This document shows positions 8,462 to 16,708 of a DNA stretch of 64,000 nt, piece by piece. Within the stretch, counting starts at the first letter, position 1, and every line of letters begins with the position of its first letter. Origin of the DNA: JBFMCC01 sp037445635 (GTDB lineage Bacteria; Chloroflexota; Anaerolineae; Anaerolineales; Villigracilaceae). The notes under the pieces were generated by a model. It saw only the letters and a list, made by a program, of their open reading frames with translations. It ran no database searches and was not told the DNA's origin. The position numbers and the translations under genes are program-made. Where the stretch lies: contig JBBIKC010000010.1 in assembly GCA_037445635.1 (NCBI GenBank), positions 12,942 to 76,941 on the forward strand, written 5' to 3'.

Positions 8462-9721
8462 ATGACCACCAAATTCGAGAAATCCCTGCAAAAATACGCC
8501 GAACTGGCCGTGCGCGTCGGCCTCAACCTGCGCGCCGGTCAGCGATTGCTCATCCGCGGTCCCATGGGATACGGCGTCCCGCTCAGCCTCAGGCCGCTGG
8601 TGCATGATCTTGTCGAAGCGGCCTACAAGGCCGGCGCCCGCTTCGTGGACGTGATGTGGGGCGACGATGAACTCGAACTGCTTCGTTACAAATACGCCCC
8701 GCGCGATTCGTTCGACGAGTTCCCGCTTTGGAGAGGGACGGGACCCGCCGAGTATTGCCGACGCGGCGACGCCATCCTGACCATCTCCGCCACCAACCCG
8801 GACCTCCTGGCCGGCCAGGACCCCGAACTGGTCGCCGCCTCCACCAAGGCCGCCTACAAGGGCATCAAGGAACTGCTGGATTCCACCAGCCGCAACGACG
8901 TCAACTGGTGTGTGATCGCCGGCGCCCGCGCTGACTGGGCCTCCAAGATCTTCCCGAAACTTTCGCCCGAAAAGGCCGAAGCCAAATTGTGGGACGCCAT
9001 CTTCCGCATGTGCCGCGTCGACCGCGACGACCCGCTCGCGGCCTGGCAGGAACACGTGCGCGACCTGACCTCGCGCAGTAAATACCTCAACGGCAGGCAA
9101 TACACCGCACTGAAATACACCGCGCCCGGCACCGACCTGACCATCGGCCTGCCGAAGGGTCACCTCTGGCTGGCGGCGCGCGCCCTGGCACACAACGGCG
9201 TGGAGTTCACCGCCAACCTGCCCACCGAAGAGGTCTTCACCCTGCCCGACCTGCGCCGCGCCGACGGCATGGTCACTGCGACCAAACCGCTCAACCATGC
9301 CGGCGTCCTCATCGAAGATTTCAGCGTGAGGTTCAAAGACGGCCGCGCGGTGGAGGTCAAGGCGAAGAAAGGTGAAACGACCCTCAAAAAGATGATCGAG
9401 ACCGACGAGGGCGCGGCGCGTCTCGGCGAAGTGGCGCTCGTGCCGAACAGTTCGCCCATCTCGCAATCGGGTCTGATGTTCTACAACACGCTCTTCGACG
9501 AAAACGCATCCTGTCATATCGCTCTCGGCAAAGCCTACAAGTTCACATTGCAGGGCGGCACCGAACTGAGCGACGAGGAATTCGCGGCGCGCGGCGGCAA
9601 CGGCAGTCTCATCCACGTGGACTTCATGATCGGCTCCGGCGACATGAATATTGACGGCATCACCGAAAGCGGGCAGGCCGAACCCATCATGCGCAAGGGC
9701 GAGTGGGCTTTCAAAGTTTGA
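8462..9721 (+). CDS. M29-family aminopeptidase
   Basis: A 419-aa cytoplasmic metallo-aminopeptidase of family M29 (AmpS/PepS type), which uses two metal ions to remove N-terminal residues from peptides. Seen: N-terminal AVRVGLNLRAGQRLLIRGP, a mid-region ANLPTEEVFTLPDLRRADG containing the conserved NxPTEEVFT metal-site segment, and a C-terminal IHVDFMIGSGDMNIDG that is the hallmark end motif. Start 8462 is chosen because AAAGGA lies six bases upstream. An ATG 21 bases earlier has no such site. The small rhodanese gene follows ten bases after the stop, so the two may be co-transcribed. Confidence 0.9.
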   Translation: MTTKFEKSLQKYAELAVRVGLNLRAGQRLLIRGPMGYGVPLSLRPLVHDLVEAAYKAGARFVDVMWGDDELELLRYKYAPRDSFDEFPLWRGTGPAEYCRRGDAILTISATNPDLLAGQDPELVAASTKAAYKGIKELLDSTSRNDVNWCVIAGARADWASKIFPKLSPEKAEAKLWDAIFRMCRVDRDDPLAAWQEHVRDLTSRSKYLNGRQYTALKYTAPGTDLTIGLPKGHLWLAARALAHNGVEFTANLPTEEVFTLPDLRRADGMVTATKPLNHAGVLIEDFSVRFKDGRAVEVKAKKGETTLKKMIETDEGAARLGEVALVPNSSPISQSGLMFYNTLFDENASCHIALGKAYKFTLQGGTELSDEEFAARGGNGSLIHVDFMIGSGDMNIDGITESGQAEPIMRKGEWAFKV

Positions 9722-9730
9722 GAGGTCATC

Positions 9731-10180
9731 ATGCCAAGAAGAACGCACCGCCGCCATCGCTCCACATCGCTGAGCGATACGCTTCGCCGTCCGATCGTCC
9801 AGATCGGCCTGCTCATCATCGTCGCCCTGCTGATCTACCTCATCGCGCTGACCGGGAACGCGAAGACCGGTCTGCCCGCCCAGATCAGCGTGGACGAGGC
9901 CTACTCGATGTATCAGAACGGCGCATTCGTGCTGGACGTCCGCACCGTCGAGGAATGGAACGAATACCACGCGCCGAACACGACCCTCATCCCGCTCGAC
10001 CAACTCGCCTCGCGCGTCGACGAGGTGCCGCGCGACCGTCAAATCGTCGTGGTCTGCCGTTCGGGGAATCGCAGTCAGCAGGGACGCGATATCCTGCTGG
10101 CTGCGGGCTTTACCCAGGTCACAAGCATGACCGGCGGCTTGAACGAATGGCGTGAGCGCGGCTATCCCATCGAACCGTAG
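9731..10180 (+). CDS. Membrane-anchored rhodanese-domain protein
   Basis: A 149-aa protein with a basic N-terminus, one membrane helix at about residues 24-41 (IGLLIIVALLIYLIAL), and a single rhodanese domain. The catalytic loop is CRSGNRS with the sulfur-carrying Cys, and the preceding DVRTVEEWNEYHAPN is the usual CH2A-type motif. With this topology the domain most likely lies outside the membrane. Rhodaneses move sulfane sulfur or act in thiol redox chemistry, and no partner is evident. A GAGAGG site lies a few bases before the ATG, and the aminopeptidase gene ends ten bases upstream. Confidence 0.88.
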   Translation: MPRRTHRRHRSTSLSDTLRRPIVQIGLLIIVALLIYLIALTGNAKTGLPAQISVDEAYSMYQNGAFVLDVRTVEEWNEYHAPNTTLIPLDQLASRVDEVPRDRQIVVVCRSGNRSQQGRDILLAAGFTQVTSMTGGLNEWRERGYPIEP

Positions 10181-10193
10181 CGCGTCGTTCAGG

Positions 10194-10199
10194 TATAAT
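10194..10199 (+). promoter_or_regulatory. TATAAT -10 element before the STAS gene
   Basis: A consensus TATAAT lies 20 bases before the STAS start. No good -35 is seen at the right spacing, so the promoter is only probable. Confidence 0.45.
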
Positions 10200-10219
10200 T
10201 CGGCCCGAGGAGCATGCAT

Positions 10220-10624
10220 ATGGACATCACTACTTCGCAACATCAGGGCAAGGTTCCGGTCACCGTCCTGCACTTGAACGGGAAACTGGACTCCAATAGT
10301 TTTCAATCGTTGATCGCGGAGGCGCAAAAGGCATACAATTCCGGCGCGCGTCACCTCGTGTTGGACATGACCAATATGTCCTACATCAGCAGCGCCGGGC
10401 TGGCCGCCCTGCACAGCATCAGCCTCATCTATCAGGGAAAGGACGCGCCCGATTTGAACGCCGGCTGGCAGGTCTTCAAAGGCATGGACTTCAACCGCGA
10501 GAAACAGACGCAGGTTAAACTGGCAGGGATGTGGCCCGAAGTCCAGAGCGTGCTCGAGGTGGTCGGCTTCACTCTTTTATTCGAGACCTATACAGGCGTG
10601 GACGCCGCACTCGCCTCCTTCTAA
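10220..10624 (+). CDS. STAS-domain anti-anti-sigma-like protein
   Basis: A 134-aa single STAS domain. The conserved loop and phospho-acceptor region reads LVLDMTNMSYISSAGLAALHS, with the serine pair that is the usual phosphorylation site in SpoIIAA/RsbV proteins. Between that region and the C-terminus there is an insertion of about 40 residues (YQGKDAPDLNAGWQVFKGMDF) longer than in SpoIIAA. Such proteins switch partner by binding or releasing a kinase. No kinase or sigma factor gene is adjacent. The start at 10220 has GAGGAG nine bases upstream; the ATG at 10214 is too close to it. A terminator hairpin follows the stop. Confidence 0.85.
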   Translation: MDITTSQHQGKVPVTVLHLNGKLDSNSFQSLIAEAQKAYNSGARHLVLDMTNMSYISSAGLAALHSISLIYQGKDAPDLNAGWQVFKGMDFNREKQTQVKLAGMWPEVQSVLEVVGFTLLFETYTGVDAALASF

Positions 10625-10649
10625 CGGGCAGGGTCCGTAAAGATAGCCG

Positions 10650-10684
10650 AAAGACCGTCAGCGCCGACGGTCTTTCTTTATTTT
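10650..10684 (+). terminator. Rho-independent terminator after the STAS gene
   Basis: A perfect 10-bp stem AAAGACCGTC / GACGGTCTTT with a six-base loop, followed by a T-rich stretch. It ends transcription from the STAS gene before the Fur-type regulator. Confidence 0.85.
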
Positions 10685-10686
10685 CC

Positions 10687-10732
10687 TTGACAATTTTTCC
10701 CGATCTCCTTATAATTGAAAATGATTTTCAAT
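10687..10732 (+). promoter_or_regulatory. Sigma-70 promoter with overlapping Fur/Zur-type operator
   Basis: TTGACA (10687-10692) and TATAAT (10710-10715) are separated by 17 bp, a near-perfect promoter. Starting inside the -10 is a 19-bp palindrome (10714-10732) with core TGAAAATGATTTTCA, a 7-1-7 site matching the Fur-family operator form. The regulator gene begins at 10743, so the protein very likely represses its own operon when it binds metal. Confidence 0.85.
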
Positions 10733-10742
10733 AAGATTTTCG

Positions 10743-11180
10743 ATGTCCACAACCGGCTCCCCAACCCTCAGTGACGAATGGCTGGCCACCCTGCAGGAAG
10801 GCGGCTACCGCCTGACCGCGCCGCGCCGCGTCATCGTCGAGATCATGGCCTCCTGCGAGCGCGCCCTCAGTCCGCTCGCTCTCTTCGACCTGGGCCGCAA
10901 AATCCAGCCGCGGCTGGGACTGGTGACGGTCTACCGCACGCTCGAAAAGATGGAAGAACTTGGCCTGATCCAGCGCGTACACCAGGCGGACGGCTGTCAC
11001 ATGTACCTGCGCGCCGCCCGCGGTCATCAACATTTACTGTTGTGTGAAAACTGCGGAAAGGCCGTGCTGTTCGACGGCGACGAAATGACCGCGTTTTTCG
11101 GGTCCGTGGCGAGGAAGACCGGCTTTACCATCAAGGATCACTGGCTTCAACTCTTCGGTCTGTGCGAAGCCTGTAAATAG
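10743..11180 (+). CDS. Fur-family metal regulator, probably Zur-like
   Basis: A 145-aa Fur-superfamily repressor. The winged-helix part includes GYRLTAPRRVIVEIM and the recognition-helix region GLVTVYRTLEKMEELGLI. The C-terminal dimer part carries HQHLLLCENCGK and a final CEACK, two CxxC pairs that form the structural zinc site. Znu-type zinc uptake genes lie downstream on the same strand, so zinc (Zur) is a better guess than iron. There is no Shine-Dalgarno site, and the predicted leader is about 20 bases. The operator over its own promoter indicates autoregulation. Confidence 0.88.
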   Translation: MSTTGSPTLSDEWLATLQEGGYRLTAPRRVIVEIMASCERALSPLALFDLGRKIQPRLGLVTVYRTLEKMEELGLIQRVHQADGCHMYLRAARGHQHLLLCENCGKAVLFDGDEMTAFFGSVARKTGFTIKDHWLQLFGLCEACK

Positions 11181-11196
11181 CCAAAGGAGAAATCTC

Positions 11197-11373
11197 ATGT
11201 GCATGTTCTGCGCCGCCATTCCAGCGGCCGCCGCGGTCGGTGCCAAACTCAACGCCGACCAAAACCGCAAGGCAGAGTCCCGCCGTCTGCCGATCTCGAA
11301 ACTCACCGCGCTGGCTGTCACTCTGCTACTCATCGCCTCGATTACGTATCATACTTTGACCTACAGACCATAA
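11197..11373 (+). CDS. 58-aa CxxC membrane peptide in the zinc operon
   Basis: A short gene with a strong AAAGGAG site at the right distance. The product begins MCMFCAAIPAAAAVG, giving Cys residues at positions 2 and 5, then has a polar stretch and one membrane helix near residues 36-52. I do not recognise a family. A two-cysteine N-terminus beside a membrane anchor, placed between a Fur-type regulator and ZnuABC, would suit a metal-binding or metal-sensing accessory peptide, but that is an inference from position. Confidence 0.65.
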   Translation: MCMFCAAIPAAAAVGAKLNADQNRKAESRRLPISKLTALAVTLLLIASITYHTLTYRP

Positions 11374-11379
11374 CCGAAT

Positions 11380-11931
11380 ATGAAAACACAAATAGACGAT
11401 CTGGTCAGGATGCGCGACATCGAAACGCTCGTCGAGTTGATGGAAGAGAACGACGATTGGATGATGCAACTGGACGCGGCCGAAGGGCTGGCCCGCCTCG
11501 GCGACCGACGCGGGCTGGAGTTCCTGCTGTCCGCTGCGGACAGTGATTCCCGTGAAGTCCGCCAGATCGTCAAAGAAATCCTTGATGACCCCGCAATGGC
11601 ACGCCTGCGCGCCGAGATGGAAGCCGATGAAAAGCGCGAGCGCGAAGAGCGCATCAAGACCGCCAGAGCCCGAATGCAAAAAGGCCGCAAGGTGTTTCGC
11701 TACAAGATGGTCTACCTGCCGTCCGGCGAGTTCATGAACGACGTACCCGAGGGCGGCGAATACGATCTCCCCGCACTGGACGACGAAGGCATGCTGGGGT
11801 GGGAGGTGGTCCATGTCCTGCCATATCGCGGCCGGGCACTGGCCGAAGAGGCCGATCACATCCGCGGCGCGTACTTCCTGATGCGCAGGGAAATCACCGC
11901 CGAAGACGCCGCCGAACTGGATTCCCTTTAG
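11380..11931 (+). CDS. HEAT-repeat-like protein with C-terminal domain of unknown function
   Basis: A 183-aa soluble protein. Residues about 1-70 look like one or two HEAT repeats (LDAAEGLARLGDRRGLEFLL). A charged helical linker rich in Glu, Arg and Lys follows (about 75-110). The C-terminal 65 residues start with VFRYKMVYLPSGEF and include GMLGWEVVHVLP, a compact alpha/beta segment of the DUF4177 type. It begins six bases after the 58-aa gene and precedes znuA, so it belongs to the zinc operon by position. Its role there is unknown. Confidence 0.75.
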   Translation: MKTQIDDLVRMRDIETLVELMEENDDWMMQLDAAEGLARLGDRRGLEFLLSAADSDSREVRQIVKEILDDPAMARLRAEMEADEKREREERIKTARARMQKGRKVFRYKMVYLPSGEFMNDVPEGGEYDLPALDDEGMLGWEVVHVLPYRGRALAEEADHIRGAYFLMRREITAEDAAELDSL

Positions 11932-11990
11932 ACAGGGAACTAAAAAGTGTTTCAGAGCCGTTTCGACTACGTTTCTCTTTGGAGATAAAA

Positions 11991-12932
11991 GTGAAAAAGA
12001 TATTCATTACCATTTACTTATTCCTAATCGCCGCCGTTCTCGTCTCCGCCTGCAGAGGGCCCGCCTCGGACTCCCCCGCGGCCGGACCCGTTATATTGGC
12101 ATCCACCACCTTCCTGGCGGACATAGCCCAAAACGTCGCGGGCGACCGCGTCCGCGTGGAATCCCTGCTCCCCTTCGGCGCGGACCCGCACGCGTACCAG
12201 GCCGCGCCCGCCGACGTGGCAAAGATCGCTGACAGCAACGTGCTGATCGTCAACGGTCTCGAATATGAGCACTTTCTCGAACCGTTGCTGGAGAACGCCG
12301 GAGGCGAGAGAACCGTCATCGAGGCAACGGCAGGTTTGACTCCGCACGAAATGGGACAACATGAAGGTGAGGAACTTGAGGGCGAAGAAGAGCATGACCA
12401 TGAGGCGGGCGACCCGCACATGTGGCTCGATCCAAATCTCGTCGTCACCTATGTCGAGAATATACGCGACGGGTTGAGCGAAGCCGACCTCGCGGGCGCG
12501 GACGAATACGAGGCTAATGCATCTGCTTACATCGCCCAACTTGAAGCGTTGGATACATGGATCGTGGAGCAAGTCGAGGTCATTCCTCCCGCGCGCCGCC
12601 TGCTGGTGACCAACCACGAGGCGCTGGGATATTTCGCGGCACGTTACGGATTCGAGGTCGTGGATACGATCCTGCCAAGTTTCAGTTCCGAGGCAAGCGC
12701 ATCGGCGCAGGAGATCGCCGCGGCGGTGGATGCCATCCGGGCTTCGGGCGCGCCGGCCATTTTCCTCGGCGAAGTGGAAAACGCGGACCTTGCGGAGCAG
12801 ATCGCGGCCGAGACCGGCGTGAAAGTCGTGGATGATTTATACTTGGAGACGCTCACCGAAGGCCCGCCCGCCGCGACCTATATTGATATGATGAAACACA
12901 ACGTCACGCGCATCGTCGAAGCGTTGAGATAA
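11991..12932 (+). CDS. znuA: Zinc ABC transporter substrate-binding lipoprotein
   Basis: A 313-aa cluster A-I metal-binding lipoprotein (ZnuA/AdcA class) that captures zinc, or possibly manganese, outside the membrane. The signal peptide ends in the lipobox LVSAC with Cys21. Metal ligands are seen in GADPHAY, DPHMWLDP and TNHEALGYF. Between the first two lies an acidic His-rich loop (EEEHDHEAGD) typical of zinc-specific members. The start is the GTG at 11991 with GGAGAT at proper spacing; readings that start earlier overlap the previous gene. The ATPase and permease genes follow directly, and the Fur-type operator upstream of the cluster suggests control by zinc. Confidence 0.92.
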   Translation: MKKIFITIYLFLIAAVLVSACRGPASDSPAAGPVILASTTFLADIAQNVAGDRVRVESLLPFGADPHAYQAAPADVAKIADSNVLIVNGLEYEHFLEPLLENAGGERTVIEATAGLTPHEMGQHEGEELEGEEEHDHEAGDPHMWLDPNLVVTYVENIRDGLSEADLAGADEYEANASAYIAQLEALDTWIVEQVEVIPPARRLLVTNHEALGYFAARYGFEVVDTILPSFSSEASASAQEIAAAVDAIRASGAPAIFLGEVENADLAEQIAAETGVKVVDDLYLETLTEGPPAATYIDMMKHNVTRIVEALR

Positions 12933-12944
12933 ATCGTAAACCAA

Positions 12945-13745
12945 ATGACTCACACTCCTCATCGTCTCGAAGTTCAAAACGCCAAAATCGGCTACGGCGA
13001 GAAGATCGTCCTGCATGACCTGAGTTTTCAGGTGCCGCATGGCGCGCGCGTGGCGGTGGTCGGGCCGAACGGCGCGGGCAAGTCCACGCTGTTCAAGGCG
13101 CTGGTGGGACTCCTGCCCCTGCAAAGCGGACAGATCCTCATCCACGGCTTGCCCCTCGGCAATCACCTGGATTGCGTCGCTTACGTGCCTCAACGTGAAG
13201 ACGTGGACTGGCGTTTCCCGGTCACCGTGCGCGACGTGGTGATGATGGGTCGTTTCGGCCGGTTGGGATTCTTGAAACGCGGCTCGCGCAGGGACATGCA
13301 GATCGTCCAGAACAGCCTGGAGCAGATGGGCATCGCACACCTGGCGGATTACTCCATCGGCCAATTATCCGGCGGGCAGCAACAGCGCACCTTTCTCGCC
13401 CGCGCCCTGGCGCAGGAGCCGCACATCCTGTTGATGGATGAACCGTTCAGCAGTGTGGACGTGACCACGCAGGAAGCCACGTTGTCCCTGCTGGATCACC
13501 TGCGCGAACGGGAAGTCACAGCCATGATTTCCACGCACGATTTGAATCTGGCCGCGGCGCGCTTCGATTACGTGCTGCTGCTCAATCGCCGCCTGATCGC
13601 CTTTGGAAAGCCCGGCGAAGTGCTGGTGCAGGATCACCTTTCACGCGCATTCGGCAGTTCGCTGTTGGTGATGGAGAATGGCGCGATGCTGGTGGATGAA
13701 TGCTGTCCTCCAGAAGAAGAACACCATCATACCGAGACGAAATGA
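12945..13745 (+). CDS. znuC: Zinc ABC transporter ATP-binding protein
   Basis: A 266-aa ABC ATPase that powers the ZnuB permease. Walker A GPNGAGKST is near residue 40, the signature is LSGGQQQR, and Walker B is HILLMDEP followed by the switch histidine in STHD. Family members of this size load metal into the cytoplasm together with a ZnuA-type binding protein. The gene starts 12 bases after znuA and its stop overlaps the znuB start by four bases (ATGA). The C-terminal tail ends with a short EEEHHH run, a common metal-binding feature of such ATPases. Confidence 0.93.
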   Translation: MTHTPHRLEVQNAKIGYGEKIVLHDLSFQVPHGARVAVVGPNGAGKSTLFKALVGLLPLQSGQILIHGLPLGNHLDCVAYVPQREDVDWRFPVTVRDVVMMGRFGRLGFLKRGSRRDMQIVQNSLEQMGIAHLADYSIGQLSGGQQQRTFLARALAQEPHILLMDEPFSSVDVTTQEATLSLLDHLREREVTAMISTHDLNLAAARFDYVLLLNRRLIAFGKPGEVLVQDHLSRAFGSSLLVMENGAMLVDECCPPEEEHHHTETK

Positions 13746-14554
13746 GTTGGTTCTTTCAACCCCTCACGTATGAGTTCATGCAGCGCGGCCTGCTCGCCTC
13801 GATCATCGTCGGGGTGCTGTGCGCGGTGATGGGCACGTATGTCGTCCTGCGCGGCATGGCCTTCCTCGGCGACGCCATGGCGCACGCCATCCTGCCCGGC
13901 GTGGCCATCGCCTACATCCTGCGCGGCGACCTGCTGGTCGGCGCGGGAATCGCCGCAGTCGTCGTGGCGTTGAGCATCGGCTTCTTTTCCAAGCAGGGGA
14001 CGATCCGCGAGGACACCGCCATCGGCATCCTGTTCGCGGCCGCGCTCTCGCTGGGCGTGGCGCTGATCAGTTCGATGCAGACCTACGCCGTTGACCTCTC
14101 TCACATCCTGTTCGGGGACGTGCTCGGCGTCAGCCCCTCGGACCTGTGGCTGATCGGCGGACTCAGCCTCGCCATCCTGCTGACCGTGGGACTGTTCTAC
14201 AAGCAATTCCTGGTCATCTCCTTCGACCCGGTGCTCGCCGCGACCCTGCGCCTGCCGGCCGAACTCCTGCGGAATCTCATGCTCATCCTGCTCGCGCTGA
14301 CCGTGGTCGTCTCCCTCCAAACCGTTGGAGTCGGATTGGCCGCGGCCATGCTGGTCACACCCGCGGCGACGGCCTATCTGCTCACACGCCGTCTGTGGCC
14401 GATGATGCTGGTCTCTGCGGCGATTGGCGCACTCTCTTCTGTGATTGGACTCTACGTCAGTTACTACTGGAACATCGTCTCAGGCTCTGCCATTGTGTTG
14501 ACCGCGACCGCGTTCTTCCTGCTTGCGTTTTTGTGGAAGAGGGTGAGGCCATAG
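13742..14554 (+). CDS. znuB: Zinc ABC transporter permease
   Basis: A 270-aa polytopic permease of the ABC-3 family (ZnuB/MntB) with about eight membrane helices. It carries the family stretch GDAMAHAILPGVAIAYIL near residue 40 and TVGVGLAAAMLVTPAATAYL near residue 195. The ATG at 13742 overlaps the znuC stop. A start 42 bases earlier would only extend into the ATPase gene. It is the last gene of the zinc operon; REP-like hairpins and a transposase gene follow at once. Confidence 0.92.
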   Translation: MSWFFQPLTYEFMQRGLLASIIVGVLCAVMGTYVVLRGMAFLGDAMAHAILPGVAIAYILRGDLLVGAGIAAVVVALSIGFFSKQGTIREDTAIGILFAAALSLGVALISSMQTYAVDLSHILFGDVLGVSPSDLWLIGGLSLAILLTVGLFYKQFLVISFDPVLAATLRLPAELLRNLMLILLALTVVVSLQTVGVGLAAAMLVTPAATAYLLTRRLWPMMLVSAAIGALSSVIGLYVSYYWNIVSGSAIVLTATAFFLLAFLWKRVRP

Positions 14555-14612
14555 CGCGCTCTGCGCGCTGTCCCCACCCGCCTTATCGCTCCGTGCGCCG
14601 TCCTCGGCGCAC
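14554..14612. repeat. REP-like hairpins on the left of the RAYT gene
   Basis: Two hairpins follow the znuB stop. One is AGCGCGC/GCGCGCT at 14554-14570. The other is a perfect stem GTGCGCCG-TCCT-CGGCGCAC at 14593-14612. The TCCT loop with GCCG/CGGC neck is repeated in inverted orientation to the right of the transposase gene at 15167-15190. Confidence 0.8.
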
Positions 14613-14621
14613 ATTTGACAA

Positions 14622-15164
14622 ATGACCTTTGATTCCATTCACGATCCCACCCATCTCTACTTCATAACTGCTACAATCTGTGGCTGGAAACATTTATTTG
14701 TAAATCGCACATATGTCCAAATAATTCTTGATTCACTGGCGTGGTTAAGAGCAGAAAAGAGAATGCAACTCTTCGCCTTTGTTATAATGCCGTCTCATCT
14801 TCACATGATTGCAAAACCGATGGAACGGGAAATTGGAAAGTTGCTCGATAACTTCGGCTCCTTTACCGCCCATGCAATCTTGCACCAATTACGTAAAGAC
14901 AACGAAAAGGCCTTGATCGAATACTTTCATACACAACGCCGTGATCGCCGTCACCAGCACAGCATCTGGCAGGATATTCAGGCAAAGAATATCTTTGCGC
15001 GGGAATTCCTGATTCAAAAGATTGACTACATTCACCAAAATCCTGTTGACAAGGAATGGAATTTGGTTGAAGATAGGGCGAACTATCAATATTCCAGTGC
15101 TTGCTTTTATGACAAAGATATCCAGCCAATCATTGCAATCGATGATGTCCGAGATTACCTATGA
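14622..15164 (+). CDS. REP-associated tyrosine transposase (RAYT, Y1_Tnp family)
   Basis: A 180-aa IS200/IS605-related single-strand transposase of the RAYT class. The metal-binding HUH motif is PSHLHMIAKP near residue 60, and the nucleophile motif YIHQNPV, with the catalytic tyrosine, is near residue 137. The N-terminal YFITATICGWKHLF matches the family opening. RAYTs act on REP hairpins, and here such hairpins flank the gene on both sides in inverted orientation. The stop codon lies two bases from the right hairpin. The coding region overlaps the start of the next lipoprotein gene by about 23 bases. The gene appears intact. Confidence 0.9.
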   Translation: MTFDSIHDPTHLYFITATICGWKHLFVNRTYVQIILDSLAWLRAEKRMQLFAFVIMPSHLHMIAKPMEREIGKLLDNFGSFTAHAILHQLRKDNEKALIEYFHTQRRDRRHQHSIWQDIQAKNIFAREFLIQKIDYIHQNPVDKEWNLVEDRANYQYSSACFYDKDIQPIIAIDDVRDYL

Positions 15165-16707
15165 AACCCGCCGCCGAGGACGGCGGCGGGAGCGCGATTT
15201 CAAAGTCTGTCTTCTTTTCGTTTTTTCATTTCTTGTTTTACTTCTCGCCTCTTGTGCATCTTTTTCACCCGATCCAACCGCGACGCCCTCGCCAATTCCC
15301 GCATCTCCAACTTTAACTCCCACGCCTCTCCCAACTGAGACTCCAACCCTCGCACCGACACCGACGCCTGCGCCATCGCGCCCACAATACCTGATTGATC
15401 TGCAATTCAACTACAGCAACAAGAGCGCATTGGTGAGCGAGGTCATCACCTACACCAACCAGAGCGCGGACACATTGACGAATCTCGTGTTGGCCGTCGA
15501 ACCGACGTGCACGCGCAGTTTCACTCTCAACAAGATCCTGCTCGATGGACAGCACGTCAATTACATCTTCGATTCCCAGAACGTGCAGGCGTTCATTCGT
15601 CACAGGCTGGAGGTGACACTGCCACAGCCGCTTCCGCCCGGCGGTCAGGTCACACTTCAAATTGACTACGGCCTCATCCTGCCCACCGTCGCCAACTTCA
15701 CGAACGAGAACGACCTGTGTTCACAGATCTACGGCTACGCCGGGCCGCAGGTCAACCTCGTGGACTGGTATCCCTTCGTCGCGCCGTACGTCGCTGGCAA
15801 GGGATGGATTCTGCACAACCCCTGGTTCTATGGCGAGCATCTCACCTACGAAGCCGCCGACTTCGACGTGAGCGTGACGTTCACAGACGGATCGAGTCCT
15901 GTGATCGCCGCCAGCGGGGAGGAGGCCGCATCCACAACGGAGACCGGCCGAAGGTTCAGGCTCGAAGCGGGGCGGTCGTTCGTTCTCTCGTTCAGCACAG
16001 ACTACGAGGTCGCCTCCACGGTCGTCGGCGATGTCACCATCTATAGTTACTATATGCCGAACTACTCCATACCCGCTCACGCCGTCCTGGAGGCCACCGC
16101 GCAGTCGTTCCAGATTTACAGCCAGCGATACGGGCCATATCCGCACAAGACGTTCAGCGTGGTGCAGGGCAACTTCGATGACGGCATGGAATTCTCCGCG
16201 CTGTACTTTCACAGCAAAGGCATCTACAACAACTACGACGGCACGCTGACGAATCATCTCACCGCGGTGTCGGTGCACGAGACCGCGCATCAGTGGTGGT
16301 TCGAGCAGGTCGCCAACGATCAGGCCTTCGAGCCGTGGCTGGATGAGTCGCTTGCCACGTACAGCGAGATCGTCTATTACGAAACGGTCCAGCCCGAGGC
16401 GCTCACCGGTTGGTGGTGGACGTATCGCTTCGACCCGTACAAGCCGCAGAACCTGGTGGACACGCGCATCTACGAGGGCGAGGGCCAGCGCCCGTATTGG
16501 AACAAGGTCTATCTCAACGGCGCACACTTCCAGCAGGACCTGCGTCTCCGCATCGGCGATGAGGCTTTCTTCGCTTTCCTTCAGGATTACCTCGCCCAAA
16601 TGCGCGGGAAGATCGCGACTTCCGAAGATTTCTTCCGCATCCTGCGCGCGCACACATCGGCCGATCTATCCGATCTCATCACACAATACTTCCAGAATCC
16701 CCACTAA
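15142..16707 (+). CDS. M1-family metallopeptidase lipoprotein, copy A
   Basis: Secreted gluzincin-type aminopeptidase, about 521 aa. The signal peptide hydrophobic core ends in LLLASC, giving a lipid anchor, followed by a Thr/Pro-rich linker (TPTPLPTETPTLAPTPTP). The peptidase core contains DDGMEFSAL, in the place of the family's GAMEN, and zinc motif HETAHQWW at residue 379 with the second Glu in WLDESLATYSE. Start is uncertain: the only reasonable ATGs (15142/15145) lie in the end of the transposase gene, and the first residues MSEITYETRRRGRRRERD are encoded by the RAYT flank and its hairpin. The original start was probably replaced by the insertion. Copy B follows one base after the stop. 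Confidence 0.85.
   Translation: MMSEITYETRRRGRRRERDFKVCLLFVFSFLVLLLASCASFSPDPTATPSPIPASPTLTPTPLPTETPTLAPTPTPAPSRPQYLIDLQFNYSNKSALVSEVITYTNQSADTLTNLVLAVEPTCTRSFTLNKILLDGQHVNYIFDSQNVQAFIRHRLEVTLPQPLPPGGQVTLQIDYGLILPTVANFTNENDLCSQIYGYAGPQVNLVDWYPFVAPYVAGKGWILHNPWFYGEHLTYEAADFDVSVTFTDGSSPVIAASGEEAASTTETGRRFRLEAGRSFVLSFSTDYEVASTVVGDVTIYSYYMPNYSIPAHAVLEATAQSFQIYSQRYGPYPHKTFSVVQGNFDDGMEFSALYFHSKGIYNNYDGTLTNHLTAVSVHETAHQWWFEQVANDQAFEPWLDESLATYSEIVYYETVQPEALTGWWWTYRFDPYKPQNLVDTRIYEGEGQRPYWNKVYLNGAHFQQDLRLRIGDEAFFAFLQDYLAQMRGKIATSEDFFRILRAHTSADLSDLITQYFQNPH
15167..15190. repeat. REP-like hairpin on the right of the RAYT gene
   Basis: A perfect 10-bp stem CCCGCCGCCG / CGGCGGCGGG with loop AGGA. It is the inverted counterpart of the TCCT-loop hairpin at 14593-14612. 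It is translated as the Arg-rich n-region (RRRGRRR) of the following lipoprotein. Confidence 0.85.
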
Positions 16708-16708
16708 C

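Noticed and set aside
8309..10414. A 701-aa minus-strand open frame opposite the aminopeptidase and rhodanese genes
   Set aside because: It is antisense to genes with clear family motifs, has a low-complexity His/Arg/Gln-rich translation and matches no family. It is a shadow from GC-rich codon use.
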